64,000 bases of DNA from Bacteroidota bacterium (GTDB lineage Bacteria > Bacteroidota > Rhodothermia > Balneolales > Balneolaceae): NCBI GenBank assembly GCA_027621355.1, contig JAQCBZ010000006.1, forward strand, positions 1 to 64,000. The letters run 5' to 3'. This document shows, piece by piece, positions 19,712-29,318 of this stretch (its first letter is position 1; each line of letters starts with the position of its first letter). Both the position numbers and the translations under genes were made by a program. The notes beneath the pieces were generated by a model that had not been told where the DNA came from, did not search any database, and saw nothing but the letters and a program-made list of their open reading frames with translations.

Positions 19712-20467
19712 TTAACCATTAAAATATTTTTGCTCAAACTCATCATTAGAGGCAAGAGTCCAGTAAATGGCGCTAATATCCATGTTCTCTTCAAACTTTT
19801 GATAGAGCTCTATATTTTTTATGTGTGTCTCCTCATCGACTTCAACCGTGGTCAGCGGAACTCTCACAAGCTCAGCACTTTCCACGGGAGTTCCTGCTTG
19901 TATTAACACATTCTTGACCGCCATGAGTTCATCCCGAGCGGTCATCACCTCTGCGCGCCCATCAAAGAGCTCTACATCGACCAAATAATCCTCAAGGGTC
20001 TCCAAAATAGGCCATTCATCCTCAGCGTTCGTGGCAAACTCTAGCCGACCTTTGGTCTCAAACAGATAGCTTACAGAACCCGTTTCCCCGAGATTGCCAC
20101 CACCTTTCGAAAAAATATGTCGCACCTCCCCAGCGGTTCGATGCACATTATTGCTGGTTCCTTCCAGGATAAACGCCACACCACCGGGTCCATATCCTTC
20201 ATAGGAGACTTCTGTGAAAATCTCACCCTCTTTGTTGTCTTTGCCAGCCCCTTTATCGATGGCCTTTTGAATCTTGTCCTTTGGGACATTGGCAGCTTTT
20301 GCATTGTCAACAGCGAGTGCCAAACGGGCATTAGACTCTACAGCATCGCCACCCTCCCGAGCAGCAATGGTGATTTCACGCGTTAATTTTGTGAAAACTT
20401 TGGCCCGTTTTAAATCTTCTTTCGCCTTTTTATGACGAATATTTGCCCACTTGGAATGTCCTGCCAT
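19712..20467 (-). CDS. YebC/PmpR family protein
   Basis: MAGHSKWANIRHKKAKEDLKRAKVFTKLTREI; GGDAVESNARLALAVDNAKAANVPKDKI. Confidence 0.97.
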   Translation of the reverse strand: MAGHSKWANIRHKKAKEDLKRAKVFTKLTREITIAAREGGDAVESNARLALAVDNAKAANVPKDKIQKAIDKGAGKDNKEGEIFTEVSYEGYGPGGVAFILEGTSNNVHRTAGEVRHIFSKGGGNLGETGSVSYLFETKGRLEFATNAEDEWPILETLEDYLVDVELFDGRAEVMTARDELMAVKNVLIQAGTPVESAELVRVPLTTVEVDEETHIKNIELYQKFEENMDISAIYWTLASNDEFEQKYFNG

Positions 20468-20526
20468 GGTGTTAAGTTTAGAAGGAGTTTAACAAGTCAA
20501 AAAGATACACCATTCAACTGTAAATC

Positions 20527-21672
20527 ATGAATATCGGGATTGTTTGTTACCCCACATTTGGTGGGAGTGGAGTCGTCGCCACAGAGTTAGCCAAGGGACT
20601 GGCCAAAAAAGGTCATACGGTTCACATTATCTCCTATGCTAGACCAGCTCGTCTTGAGGCGTTTGAGACACATATTGTGTATCACGAAGTCACGGTGCAA
20701 TCCTATCCACTTTTTGAGTACCCACCCTATGGTTTGGCTCTGGCCAACATGTTGTCCCACATCATCGAAAATGAGTCATTGGATGTGCTTCATGTCCATT
20801 ATGCACTCCCCCATACGACGAGTGCCTATCTCGCATGTCAAATTCTGGGAGATCGTGGAGCTGAAGTACCCATTGTGACGACCCTTCATGGTACGGACAT
20901 TACCCTGGTTGGTCGAGATCCTTCGTACAAACGTATTGTTGATTTTTCCCTGAACCAAAGTGACGGTATTACGGCGGTATCGGAGTATTTGAAGGCAGAA
21001 ACGATCCGTCAATTTGATATTCATCAAGATGTCGTCGTCATTCCCAATTTTATTGATCTTGAGCGCTTTTCTAGGGTTCCTAATCCAGTGCTTCGATATG
21101 AATTAGCGCCTGAAGGGGAGCCGTTATTAATGCATGTCTCCAACTTTCGGAAGGTGAAGCGAGTAGTTGTGCTAGTCGAAATGATGGCAAAATTGCTTGA
21201 AAAAGGGGGCACAGCAAAACTGATCATGGTTGGCGATGGACCGGAGCGACTCAAAGCGGAATCGTTGGCAAAAGAATTGGGCGTTTTGCGACACATTCGT
21301 TTCTTAGGGAAACAAGAGCAAGTGGAGCAATTATTGTCGATGTCGGATGTGTTCTTGCTGCCCAGTGGTTCTGAGACCTTTGGGCTGGCAGCACTCGAAG
21401 CGATGGCATGTGGCGTTCCTGTAGTGTCCACCAATATTGGGGGGCTTCCAGAGGTGAATATCCATGGTGAAACAGGGTATCTAGTGGAGCTGGATGACGC
21501 GGAGGCAATGGCCGATTATACCCTTAAAATCCTACGTGATGACGCCTTGAAGCAGCGATTATCCACCAATGCTCGCGCTCGAGCTGAGGTGTTCGAGCAG
21601 TCCAAAGTGGTCCAGGTGTACGAGGAGTTCTACCAGAAGTGCTTGGCCAACATGAGTAAGAAGAAAGCCTAG
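20527..21672 (+). CDS. bshA: N-acetyl-alpha-D-glucosaminyl L-malate synthase (bacillithiol pathway)
   Basis: MNIGIVCYPTFGGSGVVATELAKGLAKKGHTVHIISYARPARL; GT4 fold with LPSGSETFGLAALEAMACGVPVV. Confidence 0.93.
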   Translation: MNIGIVCYPTFGGSGVVATELAKGLAKKGHTVHIISYARPARLEAFETHIVYHEVTVQSYPLFEYPPYGLALANMLSHIIENESLDVLHVHYALPHTTSAYLACQILGDRGAEVPIVTTLHGTDITLVGRDPSYKRIVDFSLNQSDGITAVSEYLKAETIRQFDIHQDVVVIPNFIDLERFSRVPNPVLRYELAPEGEPLLMHVSNFRKVKRVVVLVEMMAKLLEKGGTAKLIMVGDGPERLKAESLAKELGVLRHIRFLGKQEQVEQLLSMSDVFLLPSGSETFGLAALEAMACGVPVVSTNIGGLPEVNIHGETGYLVELDDAEAMADYTLKILRDDALKQRLSTNARARAEVFEQSKVVQVYEEFYQKCLANMSKKKA

Positions 21673-21719
21673 CTTGGTCGACGTACTTGGGCCAGGAGCT
21701 TGGGCCAAGCAACAAAAGA

Positions 21720-22928
21720 CTACGCTGCAAAAATTTTGGATACCTCTTCGGCTGCTTCCTTCAGCAACACGGCAGAGATAACGTTGAGTCCGCTTCCATC
21801 AATAATCTCCTTCGCTTCTTCTGCATTGGTCCCTTGAAGACGAACAATAATAGGAATCTGCTCCACTTTTTTAGCGATTTCGGGGTCTTTAATAGCCTCT
21901 AGTACCCCATTAGCAACGCGATCACAACGAACAATCCCACCAAAAATATTGATCAGGATCCCTTTTACGTTTGGATCCTCTAATATAATTCGGAAGCCGT
22001 TTTTGACGGTTTCTACATTGGCTCCACCCCCAACATCGAGGAAGTTTGCCGGCTCGCCACCTGATAGCTTAATGATATCCATGGTGGCCATGGCAAGCCC
22101 TGCGCCATTCACCATACATCCAACATTGCCATCCAGCTTGATATAATTCAAGCCAAACTTGGAGGCTTCAAGCTCCAATGGATTTTCTTCAGATTCATCA
22201 CGCAGTGCGGCTAGATCATCGTGACGATACAACGCGTTTTCGTCGAAGGTTACCTTTGCATCCAATGCGATCACTTGTTGATCTGGTGTCAAGACTAACG
22301 GATTCACCTCTACCATGCTCGCATCCGTTTTATCGTAGAAGTCAAACAACTTCATAAAGAGCTTCACACCACTTTTGAGTGCGTCACCCTGGAGTCCAAG
22401 AGCGAATGCCAAGCGACGAGCTTGACTAGGCTGTAAAGAGAGACCAGGTTCTATCCACTCCTTGATGATTTTTTCGGGCGTCTCTTCAGCGACTTGTTCA
22501 ATCTCAACACCCCCTTCAGTGGAAGCCATAACAACATGCTGGCTACGAGTTCTATCGAGGAGAATCGATAGGTAGAACTCAGACTCAATATCGACACCGT
22601 CTGTTACATAAATGGTTTTCACTAGTTGGCCAGCCTCGCCTGTTTGGATGGTTACCAGGACATCCCCCAAAAGAGAGTCTGCTGCAGCCGTTGCTTCCTC
22701 GACTGATCTGCAGAGAATAACCCCCTTTGCACCGCTGTTTTTCGTTTTCCCTTTTCCACGTCCACCCGCATGAATTTGGGCTTTTACGACAACTAGGCCT
22801 GATCCCCCATCGAAGATCTCCTTGGCAATCTTGGTTGCCTCTTCTGTTGTTGTTGCGGCTTTGCCGGCTGGAACTGCAACTCCATGCTCTGCAAGGAGTG
22901 CTTTGGCTTGGTATTCGTGGATATTCAT
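21720..22928 (-). CDS. sucC: Succinyl-CoA synthetase beta subunit (ADP-forming)
   Basis: MNIHEYQAKALLAEHGVAVPAGKAA; VKAQIHAGGRGKG; GCMVNGAGLAMATMDIIKLSGGEPANFLDVGGGA; NIFGGIVRCD. Confidence 0.97.
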   Translation of the reverse strand: MNIHEYQAKALLAEHGVAVPAGKAATTTEEATKIAKEIFDGGSGLVVVKAQIHAGGRGKGKTKNSGAKGVILCRSVEEATAAADSLLGDVLVTIQTGEAGQLVKTIYVTDGVDIESEFYLSILLDRTRSQHVVMASTEGGVEIEQVAEETPEKIIKEWIEPGLSLQPSQARRLAFALGLQGDALKSGVKLFMKLFDFYDKTDASMVEVNPLVLTPDQQVIALDAKVTFDENALYRHDDLAALRDESEENPLELEASKFGLNYIKLDGNVGCMVNGAGLAMATMDIIKLSGGEPANFLDVGGGANVETVKNGFRIILEDPNVKGILINIFGGIVRCDRVANGVLEAIKDPEIAKKVEQIPIIVRLQGTNAEEAKEIIDGSGLNVISAVLLKEAAEEVSKIFAA

Positions 22929-23008
22929 AAAAAATGTGAAAAGATTGCCGTTTCTTTATGGGCGAAAGATAAAAGGTTTTAGCTGAAGATTTCGCTAAAT
23001 TTCTAGGT

Positions 23009-23560
23009 ATGAGCCGCCGAATCATGACCCAGGACGCGATGAACCAAACCTATGATAGGTTTGCGGTACAGATATTGGAAAACAACGGTTCGGCACCGTA
23101 CCCAGCTCTAATTGGCATGCAATCTCGCGGTGTTTTCCTGGCCAAGCGTATTCAAGCAGCTGCCAAGAAAGTCTCAGGTGTTGATCTAGACTTTGGTGTG
23201 CTTGACATTACGTTTTACCGTGACGACTTCAGAACCAAGCTCAAAATGCCCGAAGTCAAAGTGACGGACATCCCCTTTGACCTGTATGATCGAGACATTG
23301 TTTTGGTTGACGATGTCTTGTTTACCGGGCGAACGGTCCGCTCAGCCATGAGCGCGATATTGGATTACGGCCGTCCTCGAAGCATAAAATTTTGCTGCAT
23401 GGTGGACCGTGGCCACCGTGAATTGCCGATAGCACCAGATTTAGTTGGTATTGTTGCGCCAACGAAAGAGAATGAAGAAGTTCGAGTACGGGTCTCAGAA
23501 ATGGACGGTGAAGATGCCGTGGATGTTGTAGAGATGACAAGCGATGGAGGGGAGGCATGA
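23009..23560 (+). CDS. pyrR: Bifunctional pyr operon regulator / uracil phosphoribosyltransferase
   Basis: PRPP motif DIVLVDDVLFTGRTVRSAMSAILDYGRP; GMQSRGVFLAKRI; overlaps pyrB. Confidence 0.95.
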   Translation: MSRRIMTQDAMNQTYDRFAVQILENNGSAPYPALIGMQSRGVFLAKRIQAAAKKVSGVDLDFGVLDITFYRDDFRTKLKMPEVKVTDIPFDLYDRDIVLVDDVLFTGRTVRSAMSAILDYGRPRSIKFCCMVDRGHRELPIAPDLVGIVAPTKENEEVRVRVSEMDGEDAVDVVEMTSDGGEA

Positions 23561-24549
23561 TTGCTGTACCAAAAGAGTATCAGTTTTCACAAAAACACCT
23601 ACTCGGTTTGGCTGATTATAGCCGAGATGATATAGCCTATGTGCTGAATCAGTCAGAGAGATTTCGTGAAGTCTTGGACCGCCCTGTTCCAAAGATCCCT
23701 ACGCTTCGCGATAAAACCATTGTGAACCTTTTTTATGAGAATAGTACCCGAACGCGGATGTCGTTTGAGCTCGCACAGCGACGCATGGGTGCTGATGTCG
23801 TGAATTTCTCCGCGTCCTCTTCGAGCGTATCCAAGGGTGAATCGTTGCGTGATACCATCCAGAATATTGACTCCATGAAAATGGATATGGTGGTCGTTCG
23901 TCACAAGAGCCCTGGGGTCCCTCATTACCTCACTAGATGTGTGGATGCAGCCATTTTGAACGCGGGTGACGGTGCCCACGAACACCCTACGCAGGCATTG
24001 CTTGACATGTTTACGCTGCAACAGAAAATGGGCTCACTCGAAGGGTTAAAAGTGGCCATCATAGGGGATATAGCCCATAGCCGAGTGGTACGATCGGATA
24101 TCATCGGGCTTCAAAAGATGGGGGCAGAGGTAATGATATGTGGTCCATCTACACTTATGCCACTCTACCCAGAAACCTTGGGCGCACATGTAAGTTACCA
24201 CTTGGAGGAGACGCTGGGATGGGCGGATGTAGCCATTGCACTGCGGATTCAGATGGAGCGTCAAGCCGACGTGCCTGGGCGTATTCCAAGCCTAGGAGAA
24301 TACCATCAAAAGTATGGCATCAAAATGGAGCACTTAGAGATGTTTCCAGATCTGAAAATTATGCATCCTGGACCTATTAACCGGGGTGTAGAACTTCAAG
24401 ACGCTGTGGCAGATAGCGATCGTGCATTTATTCTGGATCAGGTCACGAACGGTGTAGCGGTACGAATGGCTGTGCTGTACTTGTTGAGTGGCTCAGCGGA
24501 GAGTGATGCGAGCGGTCGTGGAGTGTCGTCGGGTCAAACGTCGAAGTGA
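23557..24549 (+). CDS. pyrB: Aspartate carbamoyltransferase catalytic subunit
   Basis: NLFYENSTRTRMSFELAQRRMGADVVNFSASSSSVSKGESLRDT; NAGDGAHEHPTQALLDMFT. Confidence 0.97.
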   Translation: MIAVPKEYQFSQKHLLGLADYSRDDIAYVLNQSERFREVLDRPVPKIPTLRDKTIVNLFYENSTRTRMSFELAQRRMGADVVNFSASSSSVSKGESLRDTIQNIDSMKMDMVVVRHKSPGVPHYLTRCVDAAILNAGDGAHEHPTQALLDMFTLQQKMGSLEGLKVAIIGDIAHSRVVRSDIIGLQKMGAEVMICGPSTLMPLYPETLGAHVSYHLEETLGWADVAIALRIQMERQADVPGRIPSLGEYHQKYGIKMEHLEMFPDLKIMHPGPINRGVELQDAVADSDRAFILDQVTNGVAVRMAVLYLLSGSAESDASGRGVSSGQTSK

Positions 24550-24564
24550 GCATGGGTGAGGTGC

Positions 24565-25737
24565 TCAAAGAGTTTTTCTGTAGCCCTCAATAAACGTCTT
24601 TACCTGAGTGATACTGCCCTCAATTTGATTCTCAATTGATTTGGATAAATGCGAGGCTTGTTTCTGCTTTTTTTGGATTTCCTTCGGAGTTAGCTCACCA
24701 AATAACGCTTCTAGAGCTTGAGGGCTAAAATCTTCTTGTAAGTGCCAACCGGCATCACCAAACATTTGCCATGTATCGGACTCTTTTTCGCCAATAAAAA
24801 TTATTGGGATCCCCATGCTGATTGAAGAAACGGCTTTTGATGGAACACTCACATGAGTCCAAGAGGGCAATAAAGAAACTAATTGAAGGTCTAAATGAGG
24901 AAGTTCAGTGTCAGGTATTGCCTCTGCCCAATGGATATTAGGAGATTTTTTGAGCTCTTGTTTTAACATCAAAGACTTAGCACCGTAGCTACTAAAAACA
25001 AGATGAATGTGACTAGGTAGCATACGTCCGAAACGAGCTAAGGCATCTAAAGAGTGCGCCTCTCCAATATTTCCTACATATCCAATCCAAATATCGTCCT
25101 GGCCATATTCTTGTTTCCATGACGGCCTTTCACTGGAGGCCTCAACTTTTTTATATCCACAGGGATAAATTGAATAGGGTCTTGAGTATCCCAACGTTTC
25201 TTGGACCTTTTGACGTTGCCCCTCTCCAAGAAATAAATGATAATCAGGAGGATACGATTCGACTTGGGATTTGAACCATCTGTACAATGGATGTTGACTA
25301 GAGAGATTATTCGAGGTATGAAGGGCTAAAGGATATAGGTCTAGTGTCCACTCAATGAGTGGTTTGTTGGTTCTGTTCGCTTCTCTTCCCATCCACAGGT
25401 TGACAAGAGGAGGATTCGTCATAGAGAGAACAACGTCAGCCTCTTGAAAAGCCTTCTTTGCTAATTGACGACCCTCAATGAGTCCTGAAACAAATCGGAG
25501 CACTTGAGAGGAGCCATCGTAGTATGATGAGGTGCGTAATACCTCTGTTGGAATGATTTTTCCATCACTCCATCCGCCTTTATACTCTGCATCAGTAGCA
25601 ATGATAATAAGCTGGTCCTGAGGGAATAGCCGACCCATTTTCTCAGCGAATTCCCTCGCTAAATCACCAGTGCTAGCTTTTGAAGGGGGGAAGTAGCGAT
25701 TAACTATCGCGATTTTCATCATGCTAACGGAGTCCAC
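24565..25737 (-). CDS. GT4-like glycosyltransferase
   Basis: IAIVNRYFPPSKASTGDLAREFAEKMG; DIWIGYVGNIGEAHSLDAL; SVPSKAVSSISMGIPIIFIG. Confidence 0.8.
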   Translation of the reverse strand: MDSVSMMKIAIVNRYFPPSKASTGDLAREFAEKMGRLFPQDQLIIIATDAEYKGGWSDGKIIPTEVLRTSSYYDGSSQVLRFVSGLIEGRQLAKKAFQEADVVLSMTNPPLVNLWMGREANRTNKPLIEWTLDLYPLALHTSNNLSSQHPLYRWFKSQVESYPPDYHLFLGEGQRQKVQETLGYSRPYSIYPCGYKKVEASSERPSWKQEYGQDDIWIGYVGNIGEAHSLDALARFGRMLPSHIHLVFSSYGAKSLMLKQELKKSPNIHWAEAIPDTELPHLDLQLVSLLPSWTHVSVPSKAVSSISMGIPIIFIGEKESDTWQMFGDAGWHLQEDFSPQALEALFGELTPKEIQKKQKQASHLSKSIENQIEGSITQVKTFIEGYRKTL

Positions 25738-25801
25738 TTTGAATGTCAGAGGGTGTAAATAGAAACCCCAAGAAAATGTGCCATATCTTTATATTGGAAG
25801 A

Positions 25802-27001
25802 GTGAAGATATTAAATCTACTGCCAAGATTACCATCTCCACCTGTAGATGGTGGAGCAATTGCTGTGCATCAACTTCACAAGTCTTGGCTTTCTAAAGAC
25901 ATACAAGTAGTCGTAGCCTCCTTTCTTTCAAATCGCCACCCGCAAGATGTAGAAAAAGTCAAAGAGCTCTTTCCTGTATATACATGCAGGGCAAACTGGT
26001 CTGATTTTACCTTAGTGGACGCTCTTAAGTCACTATTTGTTAGCATGCCGTATAACATAAAGACAAGGTTTGCTAAAGCAGAGATGAATGCATTGCTTCG
26101 TGAGTTGCAAAATGACCACCCGAATGTTGATTTAATCCAAGTTGAGTGGGTGCACATGGCTTATTATGTAGACCTATTACGTGAGCTTTGGCCTCAAACA
26201 CCCATTATTCTTCGATCTCATAATGTGGAGCATGTTATTTTTGAACGATTAAGTAAAGAGATAACGAACCCAATTTTAGCATGGTTTTACCATGATCAAG
26301 CCAAAAAAATGAAGCGATTCGAAAAAATGATCCTTCATAATATCGAAGGGGTCATCACGCTTACGAATCAAGATGAGAGTGTATACAAATCACTTCATGC
26401 TGATATCAAATCAAAAGCTATCCCAGTTGGAATTGATCCATCTGGCTATATCCTTGATGAGGAAAAAAAGTATCAAGGGTTCTTGATTCTTGGAAGCATG
26501 GGTTGGGCTCCATATGCTGAGTCTGTCTTGAGTTTTGTTGAGGAAGTCTGGATCAAGCACTGGAAAAATCAACCAACGGATAGCCTGCATATTGTTGGAT
26601 CACAACCTACAGAAGAACTGCGCGAGTATGATCATAAGTATGGTATAATCATTCATGGATTTGTGGAGGATGTTCAACCATTTCTACATCACTCAAAAGC
26701 CATGATTATTCCATTGAAATCAGGAAGTGGAATGAGAATTAAGGTGCTGGAAGCTGTTGCAAGTCGATGTCCTATCATCAGCACCGACGTAGGTATTGAG
26801 GGGTTCCCTTTTCAAGATAAAGAGCATTTCTTAGTAGCTAACTCATTGGAAGAGTGGCGTCTTGGATTAGATGAATTATCATCATCACCCCAAAAAGCGT
26901 TGAATGAGCTAAGTGATAGAGCCCATGAGATCACATTTCCTGCGTATGATTCTAATGTTTTGGCGGACACACTTGTTGAGTATTACAAAGAGTTTTTATG
27001 A
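25802..27001 (+). CDS. GT4 family glycosyltransferase
   Basis: VKILNLLPRLPSPPVDGGAIAVHQL...; IIPLKSGSGMRIKVLEAVASRCPIISTDVGIEG. GTG at 25802 preferred over the track start 25778. Confidence 0.85.
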   Translation: MKILNLLPRLPSPPVDGGAIAVHQLHKSWLSKDIQVVVASFLSNRHPQDVEKVKELFPVYTCRANWSDFTLVDALKSLFVSMPYNIKTRFAKAEMNALLRELQNDHPNVDLIQVEWVHMAYYVDLLRELWPQTPIILRSHNVEHVIFERLSKEITNPILAWFYHDQAKKMKRFEKMILHNIEGVITLTNQDESVYKSLHADIKSKAIPVGIDPSGYILDEEKKYQGFLILGSMGWAPYAESVLSFVEEVWIKHWKNQPTDSLHIVGSQPTEELREYDHKYGIIIHGFVEDVQPFLHHSKAMIIPLKSGSGMRIKVLEAVASRCPIISTDVGIEGFPFQDKEHFLVANSLEEWRLGLDELSSSPQKALNELSDRAHEITFPAYDSNVLADTLVEYYKEFL

Positions 27002-27834
27002 GTATTGTAGAGCTTGCAATCGTTATCCCAGCGTATAAAGGGCGTTATCTCAATGAGACACTTGGTTCATTGGCGCGACAAACGAATCAGAAATTTCATG
27101 TGTATATAGGGGATGATCATAGTCCCGAAGATCTTTATGGCATCATTGAACCTTTTTTAGACAAGCTCAAGATTACCTATCACAAGTTTTCAGAAAACAT
27201 GGGTAAGAACCATTTGACATCGCACTGGAATCGATCGATTGCAATGACAAATAAAGAGCCTTGGTTGTGGCTATTTAGCGATGATGATTTGATGGATGAT
27301 GACTGTGTGGAGTCTTTTTACAATACAAAATTGTTACACCCAAATAGCCAGCTCTATAGATTCAGTCCAACAGTTATTGATGCTGATGGTAAAACAGTTA
27401 AAGAAAGTCAGATTCCAGCTTGGCAGACAGCATCCATGTTATTGAAAGATAGGCTGCTATACAAGAAACCACTGTTCATTGTAGATGGAATTTTTTCCAG
27501 AGAAGCTTATGAGGAATATGGAATTATTGATTTTCCTGCTGCTTGGTGCTCTGATGACGCAACATGGATATGTTACGGTCAAAAGCATGGAATCGTCGGA
27601 ATTACTCGAGACGATAATGAGACATGCCCCCGTATTTATTGGAGGTACTCAGGGTATAATATTTCATCATTAAACCAGTCTTCAGTCGTAAATAAACAAA
27701 AGAGAGAAGCCGTTTTGGCCTATAAATCATGGCTTCAGAAGATGAAGGATGAGGGTAATATTCAGTTTAATGTGCTTTACCTATTCATGTGGTCATTTTG
27801 GATGAAGGCTCATATTCTCAAGAAAACTGACTAG
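26998..27834 (+). CDS. GT2 family glycosyltransferase
   Basis: LAIVIPAYKGRYLNETLGSLARQTNQKFHVYIGDDHSPED; WLWLFSDDDLM. Confidence 0.88.
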   Translation: MSIVELAIVIPAYKGRYLNETLGSLARQTNQKFHVYIGDDHSPEDLYGIIEPFLDKLKITYHKFSENMGKNHLTSHWNRSIAMTNKEPWLWLFSDDDLMDDDCVESFYNTKLLHPNSQLYRFSPTVIDADGKTVKESQIPAWQTASMLLKDRLLYKKPLFIVDGIFSREAYEEYGIIDFPAAWCSDDATWICYGQKHGIVGITRDDNETCPRIYWRYSGYNISSLNQSSVVNKQKREAVLAYKSWLQKMKDEGNIQFNVLYLFMWSFWMKAHILKKTD

Positions 27835-29297
27835 AGTCGATTACTCAGGTGTAAAAATCTATAGCCGTCCCGATATTGGATTACACCGGTCCACCAAAGA
27901 CTTGTTAAAAAGCCAACATAAACTAGAAGACTTGTTAAAGGTATGTACGTCTCGGTAAAAGGAGTCCCAAAGAATGGGATATCAACTTTGTGTAACGCCC
28001 AATCAACGCCGATCCATAAAATAAATACCGTTATTCCCTTGGATAAATTTATGAGGGGTTCTTTCAATGAAACAGAGCCTTGTATTGCAATCAAACTAGA
28101 TGCCAAGATTAATCCTTGATCTAGTAAGGCAAGCCAGGCAAATCCATTTACATTTAGTGATGGTAATAACAAAACATAAGCGATGATGGACGCTCCAACA
28201 GAACCGATCAACCATTTATTTGCTTGATGTTGAAGACGCAACGCTGCCACAGCAGCACCTATTACAAACACCTGACTTAGAACGAGCATCGTCATGCTAT
28301 ATATCCGAACGACACTCGAAGCAGCCAAGTACTCATCACCGAAGACCAATACTGTAATCTGCTCCGAAAAAAAATAAAGTATACCTACGATGACTAATGT
28401 TGTGGCATTAGCAATCCGAGAAGTAAGTGTACATAAATCATTGAAAAGGCGTGGTGAATCAGTAATTCTGCATAACACTGGATAGGTGACAGCGGATAGA
28501 GTACTCGGGATGACAGTTAGTGCATCTAAGAACCGTGTTCCAACGCCTAAATAACCAGCATCTTTTTGTGTTAAGACTCTTTCAATCAAAGTGGAGCCAA
28601 TTCGAGCAAACCAGATTAGTGAGAAGTTCATCATGGCAAAAGGAAATGCTTTCCTTATCAAATCGCCTGCAGACTGAACACTTCGAGAAGACGTACGTGT
28701 ATGTAATCTCCACACACCTAGGATGAGTAGTATGAATGTACATGCTAAACTTACCCCTAGAGCGCTTGCTAGAGAGATCAAGAAAAAATCAAATGTAGGT
28801 TGAGCTCCTAGCCAAAAGACGAGAAAAACGGGAACACCAATTTTTTCAAGCAGTAAGCTTATTGACTCAAGATCCAGTCGTTCCATCCCGCGGAAGATTG
28901 CCCTGAAATGATTCAGTAAAAATTGAATTAACCCAACTGAAAACGCTGCAGTAAAAACGATAGATGAGTAGGTATCGTTATAAAAAAAATGAAATACGCC
29001 TAAACCAAAGAACGCAAGTACTACCGATGTAGCCATGCGAAGCAAAATGGACTGTGTCGCAAGTCGTAATACGTTCTCTTTTGTTGTCGAAATCGATTGG
29101 GTGATTTGTACATCAAGCCCTAACTCAAGAACTGAGCTTAACAACAAGGAGAGACTGAAAAGTGCTAAGTAGGCTCCAAAGTCTGCAGGTCCTAACACCC
29201 TTGCAGCATAGATCAAAAATAAGAACCAGACTGGTTTTGAAATTAGGCTAGCACTACCAAGCCACTTAAGGTTTTGAAACAGTGACTTACCTTTCAT
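27831..29297 (-). CDS. Polysaccharide flippase (Wzx/MATE-like)
   Basis: Many TM segments; N-term LFQNLKWLGSASLISKPVWFLFLIYAARVLGPADFGAYLALFSL typical of the family. Confidence 0.88.
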   Translation of the reverse strand: MKGKSLFQNLKWLGSASLISKPVWFLFLIYAARVLGPADFGAYLALFSLSLLLSSVLELGLDVQITQSISTTKENVLRLATQSILLRMATSVVLAFFGLGVFHFFYNDTYSSIVFTAAFSVGLIQFLLNHFRAIFRGMERLDLESISLLLEKIGVPVFLVFWLGAQPTFDFFLISLASALGVSLACTFILLILGVWRLHTRTSSRSVQSAGDLIRKAFPFAMMNFSLIWFARIGSTLIERVLTQKDAGYLGVGTRFLDALTVIPSTLSAVTYPVLCRITDSPRLFNDLCTLTSRIANATTLVIVGILYFFSEQITVLVFGDEYLAASSVVRIYSMTMLVLSQVFVIGAAVAALRLQHQANKWLIGSVGASIIAYVLLLPSLNVNGFAWLALLDQGLILASSLIAIQGSVSLKEPLINLSKGITVFILWIGVDWALHKVDIPFFGTPFTETYIPLTSLLVYVGFLTSLWWTGVIQYRDGYRFLHLSNRL

Positions 29298-29318
29298 GAA
29301 CCATATCTCATTGGGATG

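Noticed and set aside
22976-23004. TTTAGC...GCTAAA hairpin before pyrR as PyrR attenuator
   Set aside because: Only a 6-bp A+T-rich stem without a convincing T-run or PyrR-loop consensus.
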